34,122 nt of DNA, taken from Desulfobacterales bacterium HSG16. Its GTDB lineage: Bacteria > Desulfobacterota > Desulfobacteria > Desulfobacterales > HSG16. The notes under the pieces are model-generated. The model did no database searches, was not told the DNA's origin, and worked only from the letters and a program-made list of their open reading frames with translations. The stretch is taken from NCBI GenBank assembly GCA_030377965.1, contig JAUCGE010000026.1, positions 1-34,122 of the forward strand, given 5' to 3'. The translations under genes were made by a program, and so were the position numbers. Positions 14,058-22,484 of the stretch are shown in pieces. Within the stretch, counting starts at the first letter, position 1. Every line of letters begins with the position of its first letter.

Positions 14058-15127
14058 TACTTCTGTATTGATCTTTGTCTCAGCAGATGATCTGCCAGAA
14101 CCAGATATACCATAGCTTCACACACAACATTTATTCTGGGAATGGCAGAAATATCGTGCCTTCCTCCAACACGGATCGTTTCAGGCTGATTGTTTATGTC
14201 AATGGTGGTCTGTTCTATGGAAATGGATGGAATTGGTTTGACTGCAACCCGCATGACCAGATCGTCACCATTGGAAATCCCAGCAAGAATTCCACCTGCA
14301 TGATTGGAGGCAAAGCCCTCTGGCAGGACAGGGTCATTGTTCGTTGAACCAGTTTTTACAGCAGCTTCAAAACCTGCCCCGATTTCGACACCTTTTACCG
14401 CTCCTATACTCATCAATCCTCTGGCAAGTTCGGCATCCAGCTTGTCGAACACTGGATCACCAAGCCCTGCCGGAACGCCGGAAGCTATAATTTCAACTAT
14501 ACCTCCAATGGAATCCCCCTGTTGTCTGATCTCGCAAACTCGCTTGTCCATTGCTACGGCTGCGTCAGGGTCAGGGCAAAGATAGGGATTTTCATAAACC
14601 GAATCCAAGTGATTCTTTTTTGCGCGTATTCCTTTTGCACGTACTCCTCCCAGCTCAAGGGTATAGGCTGTGACCTTTATTTTTTCCATCTCCAGAACAG
14701 CCTTTGCCACGGCTCCTGCCGCTACTCTTCCGGCAGTTTCCCTGGCTGATGCTCTTCCACCGCCCCTCCAGTCTCTGACACCATATTTTTTTTGATATGT
14801 AAAATCCCCGTGTCCCGGCCTGTAAAGATTGGCAAATGGTTTATAAGAATCTGATTTAGCATCCTTATTTTTGATCATAATCATGATTGGAGTGCCTGTG
14901 GTCATACCTTCAAACACGCCGGACATAATGACAGCCCGGTCTTCCTCTTTGCGCGTAGTGCTTGCAGCTGATTGTCCAGGCTTTCTTTTGTCCATCATTG
15001 CCTGGATATATCGTTCATCCAGTGGGATACGCGGCGGGCAGCCATCTATAACCGCTCCAACTCCCCTGCCGTGGGATTCCCCCCAGGTTGACACCTGAAA
15101 CGCTTTTCCGAATATGCTTCCGGGCAT
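14057..15127 (-). CDS. aroC: Chorismate synthase
   Basis: This 356-residue FMN-dependent lyase converts EPSP to chorismate, the last shikimate step. The first signature GESHG is followed by DGCPPRIPLDE and RKPGQSAASTTR. Next come YRPGHGDFTYQKKYG and RDWRGGGRASARETAGR. The C-terminal GGRHDISAIPR completes the family pattern, and the length is normal. A longer reading to 15241 adds 38 residues that are translated hairpin repeat. The ATG at 15127 has AAGGAA just upstream and gives the conserved N-terminus MPGSIFGKAF, so I chose it. The gene follows aroA-aroK on the same strand but is separated from aroK by the hairpin at 15151-15311, which could reduce read-through. Its 3' end runs into the 35-bp repeat. 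Confidence 0.96.
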   Translation of the reverse strand: MPGSIFGKAFQVSTWGESHGRGVGAVIDGCPPRIPLDERYIQAMMDKRKPGQSAASTTRKEEDRAVIMSGVFEGMTTGTPIMIMIKNKDAKSDSYKPFANLYRPGHGDFTYQKKYGVRDWRGGGRASARETAGRVAAGAVAKAVLEMEKIKVTAYTLELGGVRAKGIRAKKNHLDSVYENPYLCPDPDAAVAMDKRVCEIRQQGDSIGGIVEIIASGVPAGLGDPVFDKLDAELARGLMSIGAVKGVEIGAGFEAAVKTGSTNNDPVLPEGFASNHAGGILAGISNGDDLVMRVAVKPIPSISIEQTTIDINNQPETIRVGGRHDISAIPRINVVCEAMVYLVLADHLLRQRSIQK

Positions 15128-15150
15128 TAAAATTTCCTTCCCATTTTTAT

Positions 15151-15311
15151 AAGGGCCGTGGATGAAATAACTTCCACACCTTGCTTGCCTTTGAATCTGT
15201 TTTCTGCGTTGCATTGATGGGTACAGACAATAAGTATTCACCCATCAATTCGTCTTGAAAACAGATCCAAATTCGGCGCAATCTTATGGAATTAATTTCA
15301 TCCACGACCCT
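15151..15311. repeat. Long imperfect hairpin element between aroK and aroC
   Basis: Arms of about 71 bp (15151-15221 and 15241-15311) pair across a 19-base loop with roughly 70-75% identity by eye. Well-conserved blocks include GTGGATGAAAT at the base, ATCTGTTTTC in the middle and ATTGATGGG at the tip. It carries no gene. It looks like an old palindromic repeat or MITE whose arms have diverged. In an aroA-aroK-aroC transcript it would fold into a large stem just before the aroC ribosome-binding site. Confidence 0.8.
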
Positions 15312-15334
15312 AAGCTTAATTTAAGAAAAATCCC

Positions 15335-15874
15335 TTATTTTTCAAAGATTGTTGGATAATCATCGTTCAACTGCTGATAAATCGAATCACAGATAGTCTC
15401 AATCAGGCGGTTATCTGTATCCACATGAAAATTCATTGCCTGTTTATACAGCGGAATTCTTCGTGTCAGAACTTCCATTATTTCTGCGGTCATCCCATTG
15501 CCAGTAAGAGCAGGACGCTGGGACTGGCTTTTTTCATCTTTTTCGATTCTTTGCCGGATAGTCTCAGGATCTGCCGTAAGCCATATGATGCTCCCTGATT
15601 TTTTCATCATCTGGATATTTTCAAAATCCTCCACCACACCGCCGCCTGTGGCAATTATATGTTTTTTTTTCCGGCATAAAAGCTCTATCATATCTTTTTC
15701 CTTTTGCCGAAAACATGCCCAGCCTTTCTGCTCAACGATTTCAGTTATGCTCTGTCCTTCATCAGCAGTAATCATGGTGTCCGAATCAGCAAAATCCCAT
15801 TTCAGCATATGAGCGAGAGTTCTGCCGATACTCGTTTTTCCGGTGGCGCGGTATCCTATGAGAAAAATGTTCAT
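15335..15874 (-). CDS. aroK: Shikimate kinase
   Basis: This 179-residue P-loop kinase phosphorylates shikimate at O3. The Walker A motif is GYRATGKT (residues 7-14). DSD (30-32) binds magnesium and shikimate, GGGVV (about 77-81) is the Walker B region, and the lid holds arginines in the QSQRPAL segment. Length is typical of AroK. The ATG (15874-15872) overlaps the aroA stop in an ATGA, so translation is coupled to aroA. The hairpin element follows 24 bases after its stop. The substrate residues make shikimate kinase more likely than gluconate kinase, and the aro context settles it. Confidence 0.93.
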   Translation of the reverse strand: MNIFLIGYRATGKTSIGRTLAHMLKWDFADSDTMITADEGQSITEIVEQKGWACFRQKEKDMIELLCRKKKHIIATGGGVVEDFENIQMMKKSGSIIWLTADPETIRQRIEKDEKSQSQRPALTGNGMTAEIMEVLTRRIPLYKQAMNFHVDTDNRLIETICDSIYQQLNDDYPTIFEK

Positions 15875-17139
15875 GATTTATACAGTCTTTCAAAGACTTC
15901 CCAGTAATTGGGGAACGATTTTTCTACGCACATTTCATTTTTGATAAATACCCCCGGCGTTTTCAGCCCTGCAACAGCAAAGCTCATGGCAATCCGGTGA
16001 TCGTCATAAGTTTCTATCTGCGCCCCTGCGGGCTTTCCCCCTGTAATGCGTAAACCGCTTTCAGTGCAGACAACTTTGATTCCCATTTTTGAAAGTTCGG
16101 TTGCAACACAGGATAATCGATCACATTCTTTAGCTTTGAGATGGGCAACATTTTCTATTATTGTCACTCCATCAGCAAAGGCCGCTGCAACAGCCAGTGT
16201 GGGAACCTGATCCGGCATATCTGACATATCCGCCTTGACAGCCTTCAGATGACCGTCTCTGCCGGTTACGGTAATACCGCTTGAATCATAGCTGACAGTA
16301 CACCCCATCTGTTCTAAAATTTCGGCAAGGCGGATATCTCCCTGCCTTGATTCTTTTTTAACCCCTGAAACCTTGACGGAAGCTCCGGTCACTGCTGCTG
16401 CTGCCCAGAAATAACCAGCTTGTGAACCGTCTGATTCCACGAGGTAATCTCCGGCTTTGTATATCTGATTTCCCGGCACGTTAAAATGTTCGTATCCGTT
16501 TCTTTCGGTCAAAATACCCAACCGGTTCATTACATCAAGGGTCATGTCGATATAGGGCTTTGAAACCGGTCCTTCGATCACGCTGATATCAAGTCCCTGT
16601 TCTGTGCAGGGTGCTATCAGCAAAAGAGCGCTCAAATACTGACTGCTTACTTTGCAACGGATATCCGTATGGGCCTGCGGTATATTTCCGCCGTTTATCT
16701 CTATGGGCGGACAGCCATTATTATTGAGAGAGCAAACAGGAACCTCCAATTGCTTCAGAGCATCCATAAGATCTTGAATCGGACGATTCTGCATTCGTTT
16801 CGTCCCGGTCAATACAGTCCTGCCTCTGGCCAGAGCCGCCACACCTGTCAAAAGTCTCATGGACGTTCCGGAATTTCTCAGGTCTACAGGTTTTTCCGGG
16901 GCATTGAGTTTACCGTTCTGGCCCCAAACCGTAACTTTGTCACTGTCAGTTGTGATCGCAACTCCCATTTTTATAAGGGCATTGGTGGTCAGTTCCGTGT
17001 CTTCACTTCTCAAACCATTATAAATATTACATTTTCCATCAGAAAGAGCAGCAGCAATCAAGATTCTGTGTGTATAGCTTTTGGAACCAGGAACCATTAT
17101 TTCGCAATTTCTGATCGGTTGAGTACTGATTTCAATCAT
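15871..17139 (-). CDS. aroA: 3-phosphoshikimate 1-carboxyvinyltransferase (EPSP synthase)
   Basis: This 422-residue enzyme joins phosphoenolpyruvate to shikimate 3-phosphate. Seen motifs are PGSKSYTHR (17-25), RNSGTSMRLLTG (where E. coli-type enzymes have GNAGTAMR), RPIQDLMDAL, SSQYLSALLL, the catalytic SDMPDQVPTLAVAA, DDHRIAMSFAVAG and EKSFPNYWE at the C-terminus. AGGAA precedes the ATG. It is the first gene of aroA-aroK-aroC. The response regulator gene ends 63 bp upstream on the same strand with no obvious terminator between, so aro transcription may partly come from that promoter. Confidence 0.95.
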   Translation of the reverse strand: MIEISTQPIRNCEIMVPGSKSYTHRILIAAALSDGKCNIYNGLRSEDTELTTNALIKMGVAITTDSDKVTVWGQNGKLNAPEKPVDLRNSGTSMRLLTGVAALARGRTVLTGTKRMQNRPIQDLMDALKQLEVPVCSLNNNGCPPIEINGGNIPQAHTDIRCKVSSQYLSALLLIAPCTEQGLDISVIEGPVSKPYIDMTLDVMNRLGILTERNGYEHFNVPGNQIYKAGDYLVESDGSQAGYFWAAAAVTGASVKVSGVKKESRQGDIRLAEILEQMGCTVSYDSSGITVTGRDGHLKAVKADMSDMPDQVPTLAVAAAFADGVTIIENVAHLKAKECDRLSCVATELSKMGIKVVCTESGLRITGGKPAGAQIETYDDHRIAMSFAVAGLKTPGVFIKNEMCVEKSFPNYWEVFERLYKS

Positions 17140-17202
17140 CTGTTCAATTCCTTTTTTTATTTTTCAGCAAAATTAGGGACACGGTCATTCTTGCCAGCTT
17201 CC

Positions 17203-18747
17203 TTATACATATGCCTGACGTATTTTCCCCTCCTTGTAGAGGTCTTGAAAAACAGCCACGACATCAGGATCGAACTGGGTTCCAGATCCCTCATTGATAA
17301 TTCGGAGGATTTTGCTTTCTTCCATTTTTTTTCGGTAAATCCGTGTAGATGCCAAGGCATCATAAACATCTGCTACAGCCAGTATGCGTGAGAGAAGTGG
17401 AATTTCATTTTTGAGCAGGCTGTCAGGATATCCTGTTCCGTCATATCTTTCATGATGATGGCGGACTATTTTCTGTTCCCTCTCCCAGAATCCGAGCTTA
17501 TCTATTATATCAGCGCCTATTACAGGGTGTTTTTTTATGACTTCGAATTCTTCGCTTGTCAATCTGCCTGGTTTCAAAAGAATTTCATCCTGAATTCCGA
17601 TTTTTCCGATATCATGAAGAAGGCTCGCTACATTTAAAATATGAAGCTCTTCCGATGTGCATTTCATAGCAGTACCTATGGTAACGGCTATAAACGCCAC
17701 GCTGTTCGAATGACGTTCGGTATAGGAATCACGAACCTCAATGGTCTTGACGAATGCAAGAAGGGTGGTCAGAAGGTTTTCATATATATTGTCGTATAAA
17801 GCCAGATTTTCAATGGAATAGGCTGCATGCCGGGTCATGAAGGAAAGATAATAAAGGTCTTTTTTTATGAATCTGGCAGATCCATTGAGTACCGATGTCG
17901 TCAATACTCCAAATATCCTGTCTCTTATTGAAAGAGGCACGATCATAAGTGATTTGACGGATTCAGGCAGAACATCCGTACCTTTATTTTCAGAAATCAG
18001 AAGTGGAGTTTTATCGTTGGCTGCCTTCATGATTAAAGATTCGACACGTTCTCTTTCCTTATCCAGCAAAGTTTCATGCCCTTTTTCCGATTCCACTTTC
18101 CAGTCTGCAAAAGAGGTAGCTATTTCAAAAGGCTTCTGCATGGACATACTGACTACATAAAATCTGGCCTCATCCGCGTTCGATATTTCGATGCTCATGG
18201 CAACGAGCCTGTGAAATACGTCGAATGTCCGATCTATCTCTGTAAAATCCTGCATAATCCGATTCAATGTATTGAGTTCACCGACTTTTATGTTCAACTC
18301 AAGGTTGAGCCGTTCCAGTTCTTTCTTTTTTTCGACCTCCTGCTTGAGGATAACATTGTCAATGAACAACCTGCGCTGGTGCAAAACACGCTGTACGCTC
18401 AACTCCATCTGTTTGAGGTTGACCGGCTTGATCAGGAAATCGACCACACCATTTTTCAGTGTCTGGATGGTATTGTCGAGTGTGGGAAATCCGGTCATTA
18501 TGATAACAGGAATGGTATTGTCCATTTTCCATATATGCCCGGCAAGCTCCAGACCATCCATTTCAGGCATGTTGATGTCTGTAAAACAACAGTCTATTTT
18601 GACATTCTTGAGGATCTCGACAGCCCTGGCCCCATTGGTGGCGGTGATCACTTCATACCCTTTGTGCTGAAAGTATTCATTGGCAATGTCAAGAATGCTT
18701 TCTTCATCATCCACGAACAATATTGTTTCTTTTTTTTCTTCTTCCAT
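17203..18747 (-). CDS. Response regulator with GAF and HD-GYP domains (c-di-GMP phosphodiesterase)
   Basis: This 514-residue protein has an N-terminal receiver domain (1-125) with Asp13-Asp14, phospho-acceptor Asp57 (TDINMPEMDG) and Lys107 (IKP). A linker helix and a GAF-like domain (about 170-320) follow. The C-terminal HD-GYP domain has HDIGKIGI (near residue 377), KHPVIGADI, HHHERYDGTGYP (near 430-441) and ADVYDAL. All canonical catalytic residues are present, so it should hydrolyse cyclic di-GMP when phosphorylated. No histidine kinase is adjacent. A longer reading to 18825 adds 26 residues and starts inside a promoter -35 box, so I chose the ATG at 18747. The gene is divergent from the type II secretion operon, which hints at a regulatory link but does not prove one. 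Confidence 0.9.
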   Translation of the reverse strand: MEEEKKETILFVDDEESILDIANEYFQHKGYEVITATNGARAVEILKNVKIDCCFTDINMPEMDGLELAGHIWKMDNTIPVIIMTGFPTLDNTIQTLKNGVVDFLIKPVNLKQMELSVQRVLHQRRLFIDNVILKQEVEKKKELERLNLELNIKVGELNTLNRIMQDFTEIDRTFDVFHRLVAMSIEISNADEARFYVVSMSMQKPFEIATSFADWKVESEKGHETLLDKERERVESLIMKAANDKTPLLISENKGTDVLPESVKSLMIVPLSIRDRIFGVLTTSVLNGSARFIKKDLYYLSFMTRHAAYSIENLALYDNIYENLLTTLLAFVKTIEVRDSYTERHSNSVAFIAVTIGTAMKCTSEELHILNVASLLHDIGKIGIQDEILLKPGRLTSEEFEVIKKHPVIGADIIDKLGFWEREQKIVRHHHERYDGTGYPDSLLKNEIPLLSRILAVADVYDALASTRIYRKKMEESKILRIINEGSGTQFDPDVVAVFQDLYKEGKIRQAYV

Positions 18748-18795
18748 ACCCCTGCCTGTCGAAAATAATAAATTCTTTATAAAACAGATGGTTAT

Positions 18796-18825
18796 CAAAT
18801 AGTAACAAATACATGCGTTTGTCAA
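18796..18825 (-). promoter_or_regulatory. Candidate sigma-70 promoter for the HD-GYP regulator
   Basis: On the minus strand, a consensus TTGACA (18825-18820) is followed after 18 bases by TATTTG (18801-18796). The -35 is perfect and the -10 is weak. It lies about 50 bases upstream of the chosen ATG, back to back with the gspF promoter. Confidence 0.5.
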
Positions 18826-18852
18826 GTATTCTTGATCCCTGTCATTATTGAC

Positions 18853-18881
18853 TTGAAAACATGTAAGAACAGGAATATTAT
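18853..18881 (+). promoter_or_regulatory. Candidate sigma-70 promoter of the type II secretion operon
   Basis: TTGAAA (18853-18858) and TATTAT (18876-18881) are separated by exactly 17 bases. Each differs from consensus at one position. It would give a leader of about 88 bases before gspF, and no other convincing promoter is seen ahead of the twelve gsp genes. Confidence 0.65.
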
Positions 18882-18976
18882 CTTAACGATAGACACCGTC
18901 CGAATCGGATGTTGCGTTACCGTATTATCTTTTTTGAAAATGTGGCAGAAATTTTTATTTTTGGCAAGGTGAAAAA

Positions 18977-20203
18977 ATGCCTGTTTATGAATATAAGGCC
19001 TTAGATCGGAAAGGAAAGAGTGTTACCGGTATTATAGACGCTGACAGCGCTGTTTCCGCACGCCAGAAGCTCAGGGGCACTAATATTTTTCCGATATCGG
19101 TAAGTAAAACCTCTGAAAATGCGGCAAAAAAAGATTCAAAATCTTTTTTTTCCACACAAATTTTTACGCGCGTCAGGCCGGCTGAAATCGCTATGATGAC
19201 CAGGCAGCTTTCAACTCTGGTCGGAGCAGGATTTCCTCTTGTATCAGCTATCGACACTCTGATTCCCCAGACTAAGTCACACGGTTTCAAGAAGATCCAG
19301 GCTCAGATCAAAGACTCTATCGTCGAAGGCAATTCATTTGCAGGTTCTCTATCCCTTTACCCTGGTATTTTTTCACCGGTCTACATTAATATGGTATCTG
19401 CTGGAGAATCTTCGGGAACTCTTGAGATTGTTCTGGACCGCCTTGCCGATATTACCGAAAAACAGCAGGCACTGAAAAACAAAATATTGACAGCTCTTGC
19501 CTACCCCATTTTAATGACGGTTTTCGGTTCCGGGATTCTTTTCTTCCTTTTGACCTATATTGTTCCGAACATATCCTCCATTTTTACTAACATGGGCCGG
19601 GAACTTCCAACGCAGACCAGAATTCTTATAGCGAGCAGCGATTTCTTGAAATCATGGTGGTGGGGAATTCTTCTCGTTTTTTTCGGCATGATAATATCTT
19701 TTCGTGCCACAAACAAAACTGCCGGAGGCAGACATGCAATCGACAAAACGATCCTTTTAACCCCGGGTGTTGGAAATCTTTCCAGGAAACTGGCTGTTGC
19801 CAGATTTACACGCACATTAGGATCACTTCTTGAAAATGGTGTCACCATGCTGGTTGCAATGGATATTGTTAAGAATATAGTGGGAAACGTCCTTTTATCC
19901 GATGCTATCGAAGAAGCTGTCCGAAATGTGGGCAAAGGTCAGGCACTGGCCGAGTCTCTTGACAAAAGTGGTTTATTTCCTCATCTTGCCATCCAGATGA
20001 TTATGGTGGGAGAGCAAAGTGGTGAACTGGAAACCATGCTCGGCAAAATCGCAGATGTTTATGAAAACGAGGTGGAAATAGCCATCATAACCATGACAGC
20101 CCTGCTTGAGCCTGTCATGATTCTTGTGATGGCTGTTGTGGTGGGATTTATAGTATTGTCCATCTGTCTTCCCATATTTCAGATAAACACTCTGATTCGA
20201 TAG
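18977..20203 (+). CDS. gspF: Type II secretion inner-membrane platform protein GspF
   Basis: This 408-residue polytopic protein forms the inner-membrane platform that couples the GspE ATPase to pseudopilus assembly. It starts MPVYEYKALDRKGK, typical of the family. It contains two T2SSF domains (about 70-195 and 275-400), each with the GAGFPLVSAID / ENGVTMLVAMD type motif and the GESSG / GEQSG turn. Hydrophobic segments occur near residues 180-200, 225-245 and 375-400. Length is normal. It is the first gene of the operon here, whereas many Gsp operons start with gspC. A 117-bp gap follows before gspG. Confidence 0.94.
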   Translation: MPVYEYKALDRKGKSVTGIIDADSAVSARQKLRGTNIFPISVSKTSENAAKKDSKSFFSTQIFTRVRPAEIAMMTRQLSTLVGAGFPLVSAIDTLIPQTKSHGFKKIQAQIKDSIVEGNSFAGSLSLYPGIFSPVYINMVSAGESSGTLEIVLDRLADITEKQQALKNKILTALAYPILMTVFGSGILFFLLTYIVPNISSIFTNMGRELPTQTRILIASSDFLKSWWWGILLVFFGMIISFRATNKTAGGRHAIDKTILLTPGVGNLSRKLAVARFTRTLGSLLENGVTMLVAMDIVKNIVGNVLLSDAIEEAVRNVGKGQALAESLDKSGLFPHLAIQMIMVGEQSGELETMLGKIADVYENEVEIAIITMTALLEPVMILVMAVVVGFIVLSICLPIFQINTLIR

Positions 20204-20320
20204 GGCGTTGGGCAATGTTATTTAAAAATCAAGCATTTTCCCTGACAGAGGAGTTCAAGACAGAGCAGGGAACTGTGATTTATTTAAAATTGAAATAAAA
20301 ATTTACGGAAAGGAAAAAAT

Positions 20321-20767
20321 ATGAAAAGAAAACACAGATTAAATCTGACAGATGACAGCGGATTGACCCTGATCGAACTGATGGTGGTCATTGTTATATT
20401 GGGTGTTCTTGCCGGTTTGATTATGCCCAACATCATGAAAGCACCGGACGAAGCAAGACAGGGAGCGGCAGTGTCCGACATGCATGCCATTGGCTCTGCT
20501 CTCAAGATGTACAAACTGCACAATGGTTCCTATCCAACAACAGAACAGGGTCTGGAAGCTCTTGTTGAAGCGCCGGCCAGCGGGGGTTCAACAAATAAAT
20601 GGAAAGGCCCTTATCTGGAGAGATTTCCCAAAGATCCCTGGGATAATATGTATATTTATTTAAGCCCCGGGGTTCATGGAGATTATGACCTGATGTCCTA
20701 TGGAGCGGACGGGGTTCAAGATGGTGACGGGTTCGATGCTGACATCAAAAGCTGGGATAACAAGTGA
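20321..20767 (+). CDS. gspG: Major pseudopilin GspG
   Basis: This 148-residue major pseudopilin polymerises into the periplasmic pseudopilus. It has a 14-residue leader ending in Gly, then LTLIELMVVIVILGVLAGL. Glu5 of the mature protein is present, but the first mature residue is Leu where Phe is usual. The C-terminal calcium-site region is recognisable as GADGVQDGDGFDADIKSW. The motif YPTTEQGLEAL and the segment GPYLERFPKDPWDN are classic GspG. AAGGA precedes the ATG. Processing needs a prepilin peptidase (GspO/PilD), which is not in this window. Confidence 0.96.
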   Translation: MKRKHRLNLTDDSGLTLIELMVVIVILGVLAGLIMPNIMKAPDEARQGAAVSDMHAIGSALKMYKLHNGSYPTTEQGLEALVEAPASGGSTNKWKGPYLERFPKDPWDNMYIYLSPGVHGDYDLMSYGADGVQDGDGFDADIKSWDNK

Positions 20768-20780
20768 TTCTGTTGCCGTC

Positions 20781-21356
20781 ATGAATTCAGGAAATTTATG
20801 CAATTCGATGCCTGGGCCAGTATATAGATTGATACATGGCAAGGCATCTGAAACAAAACATGATACAGCAGGATTCACTCTGCTTGAACTGATGCTGGTG
20901 CTTGCTCTTTTGAGTATTATGCTTTATCTGGTATTACCCAATTTCAGCGCATTGACCGGACAAGGCGAAGGTAATGATATTTCCCGATGGATCATTGTTA
21001 AAGTTCAGATGCTCAAAGAACGGGCAAGCCAGCAGCAGAAGGAGTTTATAATGCATATCAGCCCTGGTGACGGCATTCTGTGGATCACTGATGGAGAAGC
21101 TGATGAAGAGGCTGTTCTTGCTGCAAGAGAAAGCGGATTTGAATTTCCAGAAGGTTTCAGTATAATTGATGTTGAATTTCCAAATGCAGAAAAAACTTCC
21201 GCAGACCGGGCCGAAATTCGTTTTTATAAAGGCGGTTATTCAGACAAAGCTCTGATTCATGTGGAAGATGATGACAACAATGAAATAACGTTTTTGATTG
21301 AGCCTTTTTTGACCAATGTCAAACAATATAATAAGCATGCGGGCTTTGATGACTGA
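20781..21356 (+). CDS. gspH: Minor pseudopilin GspH
   Basis: This minor pseudopilin has the type IV prepilin segment AG|FTLLELMLVLALLSIMLYLVLP with Glu5 in place. The start is uncertain. The frame is open back to 20700 inside gspG, but the ATG at 20781 (31-residue leader) or 20808 (22-residue leader) fits the gspG boundary better. Neither has a strong ribosome-binding site. The C-terminal domain is acidic and beta-rich (SPGDGILWITDGEADEE) and matches GspH mainly by position and type. It follows gspG by 13 bp and overlaps gspI slightly. Confidence 0.82.
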   Translation: MNSGNLCNSMPGPVYRLIHGKASETKHDTAGFTLLELMLVLALLSIMLYLVLPNFSALTGQGEGNDISRWIIVKVQMLKERASQQQKEFIMHISPGDGILWITDGEADEEAVLAARESGFEFPEGFSIIDVEFPNAEKTSADRAEIRFYKGGYSDKALIHVEDDDNNEITFLIEPFLTNVKQYNKHAGFDD

Positions 21357-21768
21357 AGATATCTTCAGGCAGAAATCGATTTCCAGCAGTCGAGGATTTA
21401 CTCTGCTGGAGGTTATGGTTTCCATTGCTCTGCTCGCAATTGTTCTGACTGCAATTTACCGGCTTCACACTCAGACCATTGCTATGGCTAATGCCACTCG
21501 GTTTTATACTTCCGCCCCTCTGCTCCTGCAAAGCAAGATCGGGCATCTTCAAACACTTTCCTTTGACAGTTCCTCGGCAGGATCAGGGGATTTTGGAGAT
21601 AATTTCCCGGAATATTTCTGGAAAGTTAGAATAGACGATGTTGAATCCGAGTATCTTGGAGATGTGGCAGACGATCTGAAAAAGATAATGGTCGAGGTGA
21701 GTTACGGAGAAGATGAAGCCTTGAGCTATTCCACTACAATGTATCGAATTACTGATGAAAAAAACTGA
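21349..21768 (+). CDS. gspI: Minor pseudopilin GspI
   Basis: This minor pseudopilin has the processing site SRG|FTLLEVMVSIALLAIVLTAIY with Glu5. I chose the ATG at 21349, which overlaps the gspH stop by 8 bp and gives a 16-residue leader. ATGs at 21337 and 21316 are also in frame. The C-terminal part (VRIDDVESEYLGDVADDLKKIMVEVSY, here noted as its start VRIDDVESEY and end KKIMVEVSY) fits the T2SSI fold. In known systems GspI nucleates the tip complex with GspJ and GspK, and those two genes follow directly. Confidence 0.87.
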   Translation: MTEDIFRQKSISSSRGFTLLEVMVSIALLAIVLTAIYRLHTQTIAMANATRFYTSAPLLLQSKIGHLQTLSFDSSSAGSGDFGDNFPEYFWKVRIDDVESEYLGDVADDLKKIMVEVSYGEDEALSYSTTMYRITDEKN

Positions 21769-22456
21769 TATAAAAAGGCAGTATGGCTTTACACTCCTTG
21801 AAGTGCTGATATCGATTTTTATTTTTGCCATAATAATGTCAACTATCCTGAGTTCTTTTCACGCTATTTTTTCAAATGCCAATACACTCAATGAAGAGAT
21901 TTATATATATGATATGGCAAAAAATTGTCTTAACCGGATGATAACTGACCTGAGAGCTGCTCATTTTTCTCTGGCTCCCGCGTATGTAAAACCCCAGTTT
22001 AACGATAACTCTGATCCCCATCGAATTATCGGTGATACCGGATCATCTGCGAATAAAGACTTTGCAAGACTCAGATTTACATCTTCAGCTCATGTCTCCT
22101 TCGGCTCACAGGTTCGCGGTGGTATTGCCGAAATTGTATATTATGTACAGGATCGTGAAGATGGAACATCTGTATTAAGGCGAGCTGATACATTGCTGCC
22201 CGAACAAAGATTTGATAAGAACGGATTCGAGCCAAAAGGATCTGATCCGGTTCTTTGCGAGAACGTCAAATCCTTGTCGTTTTTTTATTACGATGACGAG
22301 GAAACAGAATATGAAACCTGGGATTCGGATTCGGGGGATGTTTCATACAGTACTCCTGTGGCAGTAAAAATTCTGCTTGAAACAGGTGATGAAAATACAT
22401 CTTCCATGTTTGAGACGATGGTGGGCTTTTATTCAGGCAGGAAAAAAATAAAATAA
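21755..22456 (+). CDS. gspJ: Minor pseudopilin GspJ
   Basis: This 233-residue minor pseudopilin has a short leader (MKKTDIKRQYG) before FTLLEVLISIFIFAIIMSTI, with Glu5 present. The larger C-terminal domain and features such as NCLNRMITDLRAAHF and the SLSFFYYDDE strand fit GspJ, which is the bigger partner of GspI in the tip complex. It overlaps gspI by 14 bp, pointing to coupled translation. Length is normal for the family (about 200-235). Confidence 0.9.
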   Translation: MKKTDIKRQYGFTLLEVLISIFIFAIIMSTILSSFHAIFSNANTLNEEIYIYDMAKNCLNRMITDLRAAHFSLAPAYVKPQFNDNSDPHRIIGDTGSSANKDFARLRFTSSAHVSFGSQVRGGIAEIVYYVQDREDGTSVLRRADTLLPEQRFDKNGFEPKGSDPVLCENVKSLSFFYYDDEETEYETWDSDSGDVSYSTPVAVKILLETGDENTSSMFETMVGFYSGRKKIK

Positions 22457-22484
22457 GCGGATATGGGAAAAGGATTTTACGGCT

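Noticed and set aside
15128..15241. 38-residue N-terminal extension of chorismate synthase
   Set aside because: It is translated hairpin repeat. The ATG at 15127 has a ribosome-binding site and gives the conserved start.
18748..18825. 26-residue N-terminal extension of the HD-GYP regulator
   Set aside because: It starts at a TTG inside a consensus -35 box, and the receiver domain begins normally from the ATG at 18747.
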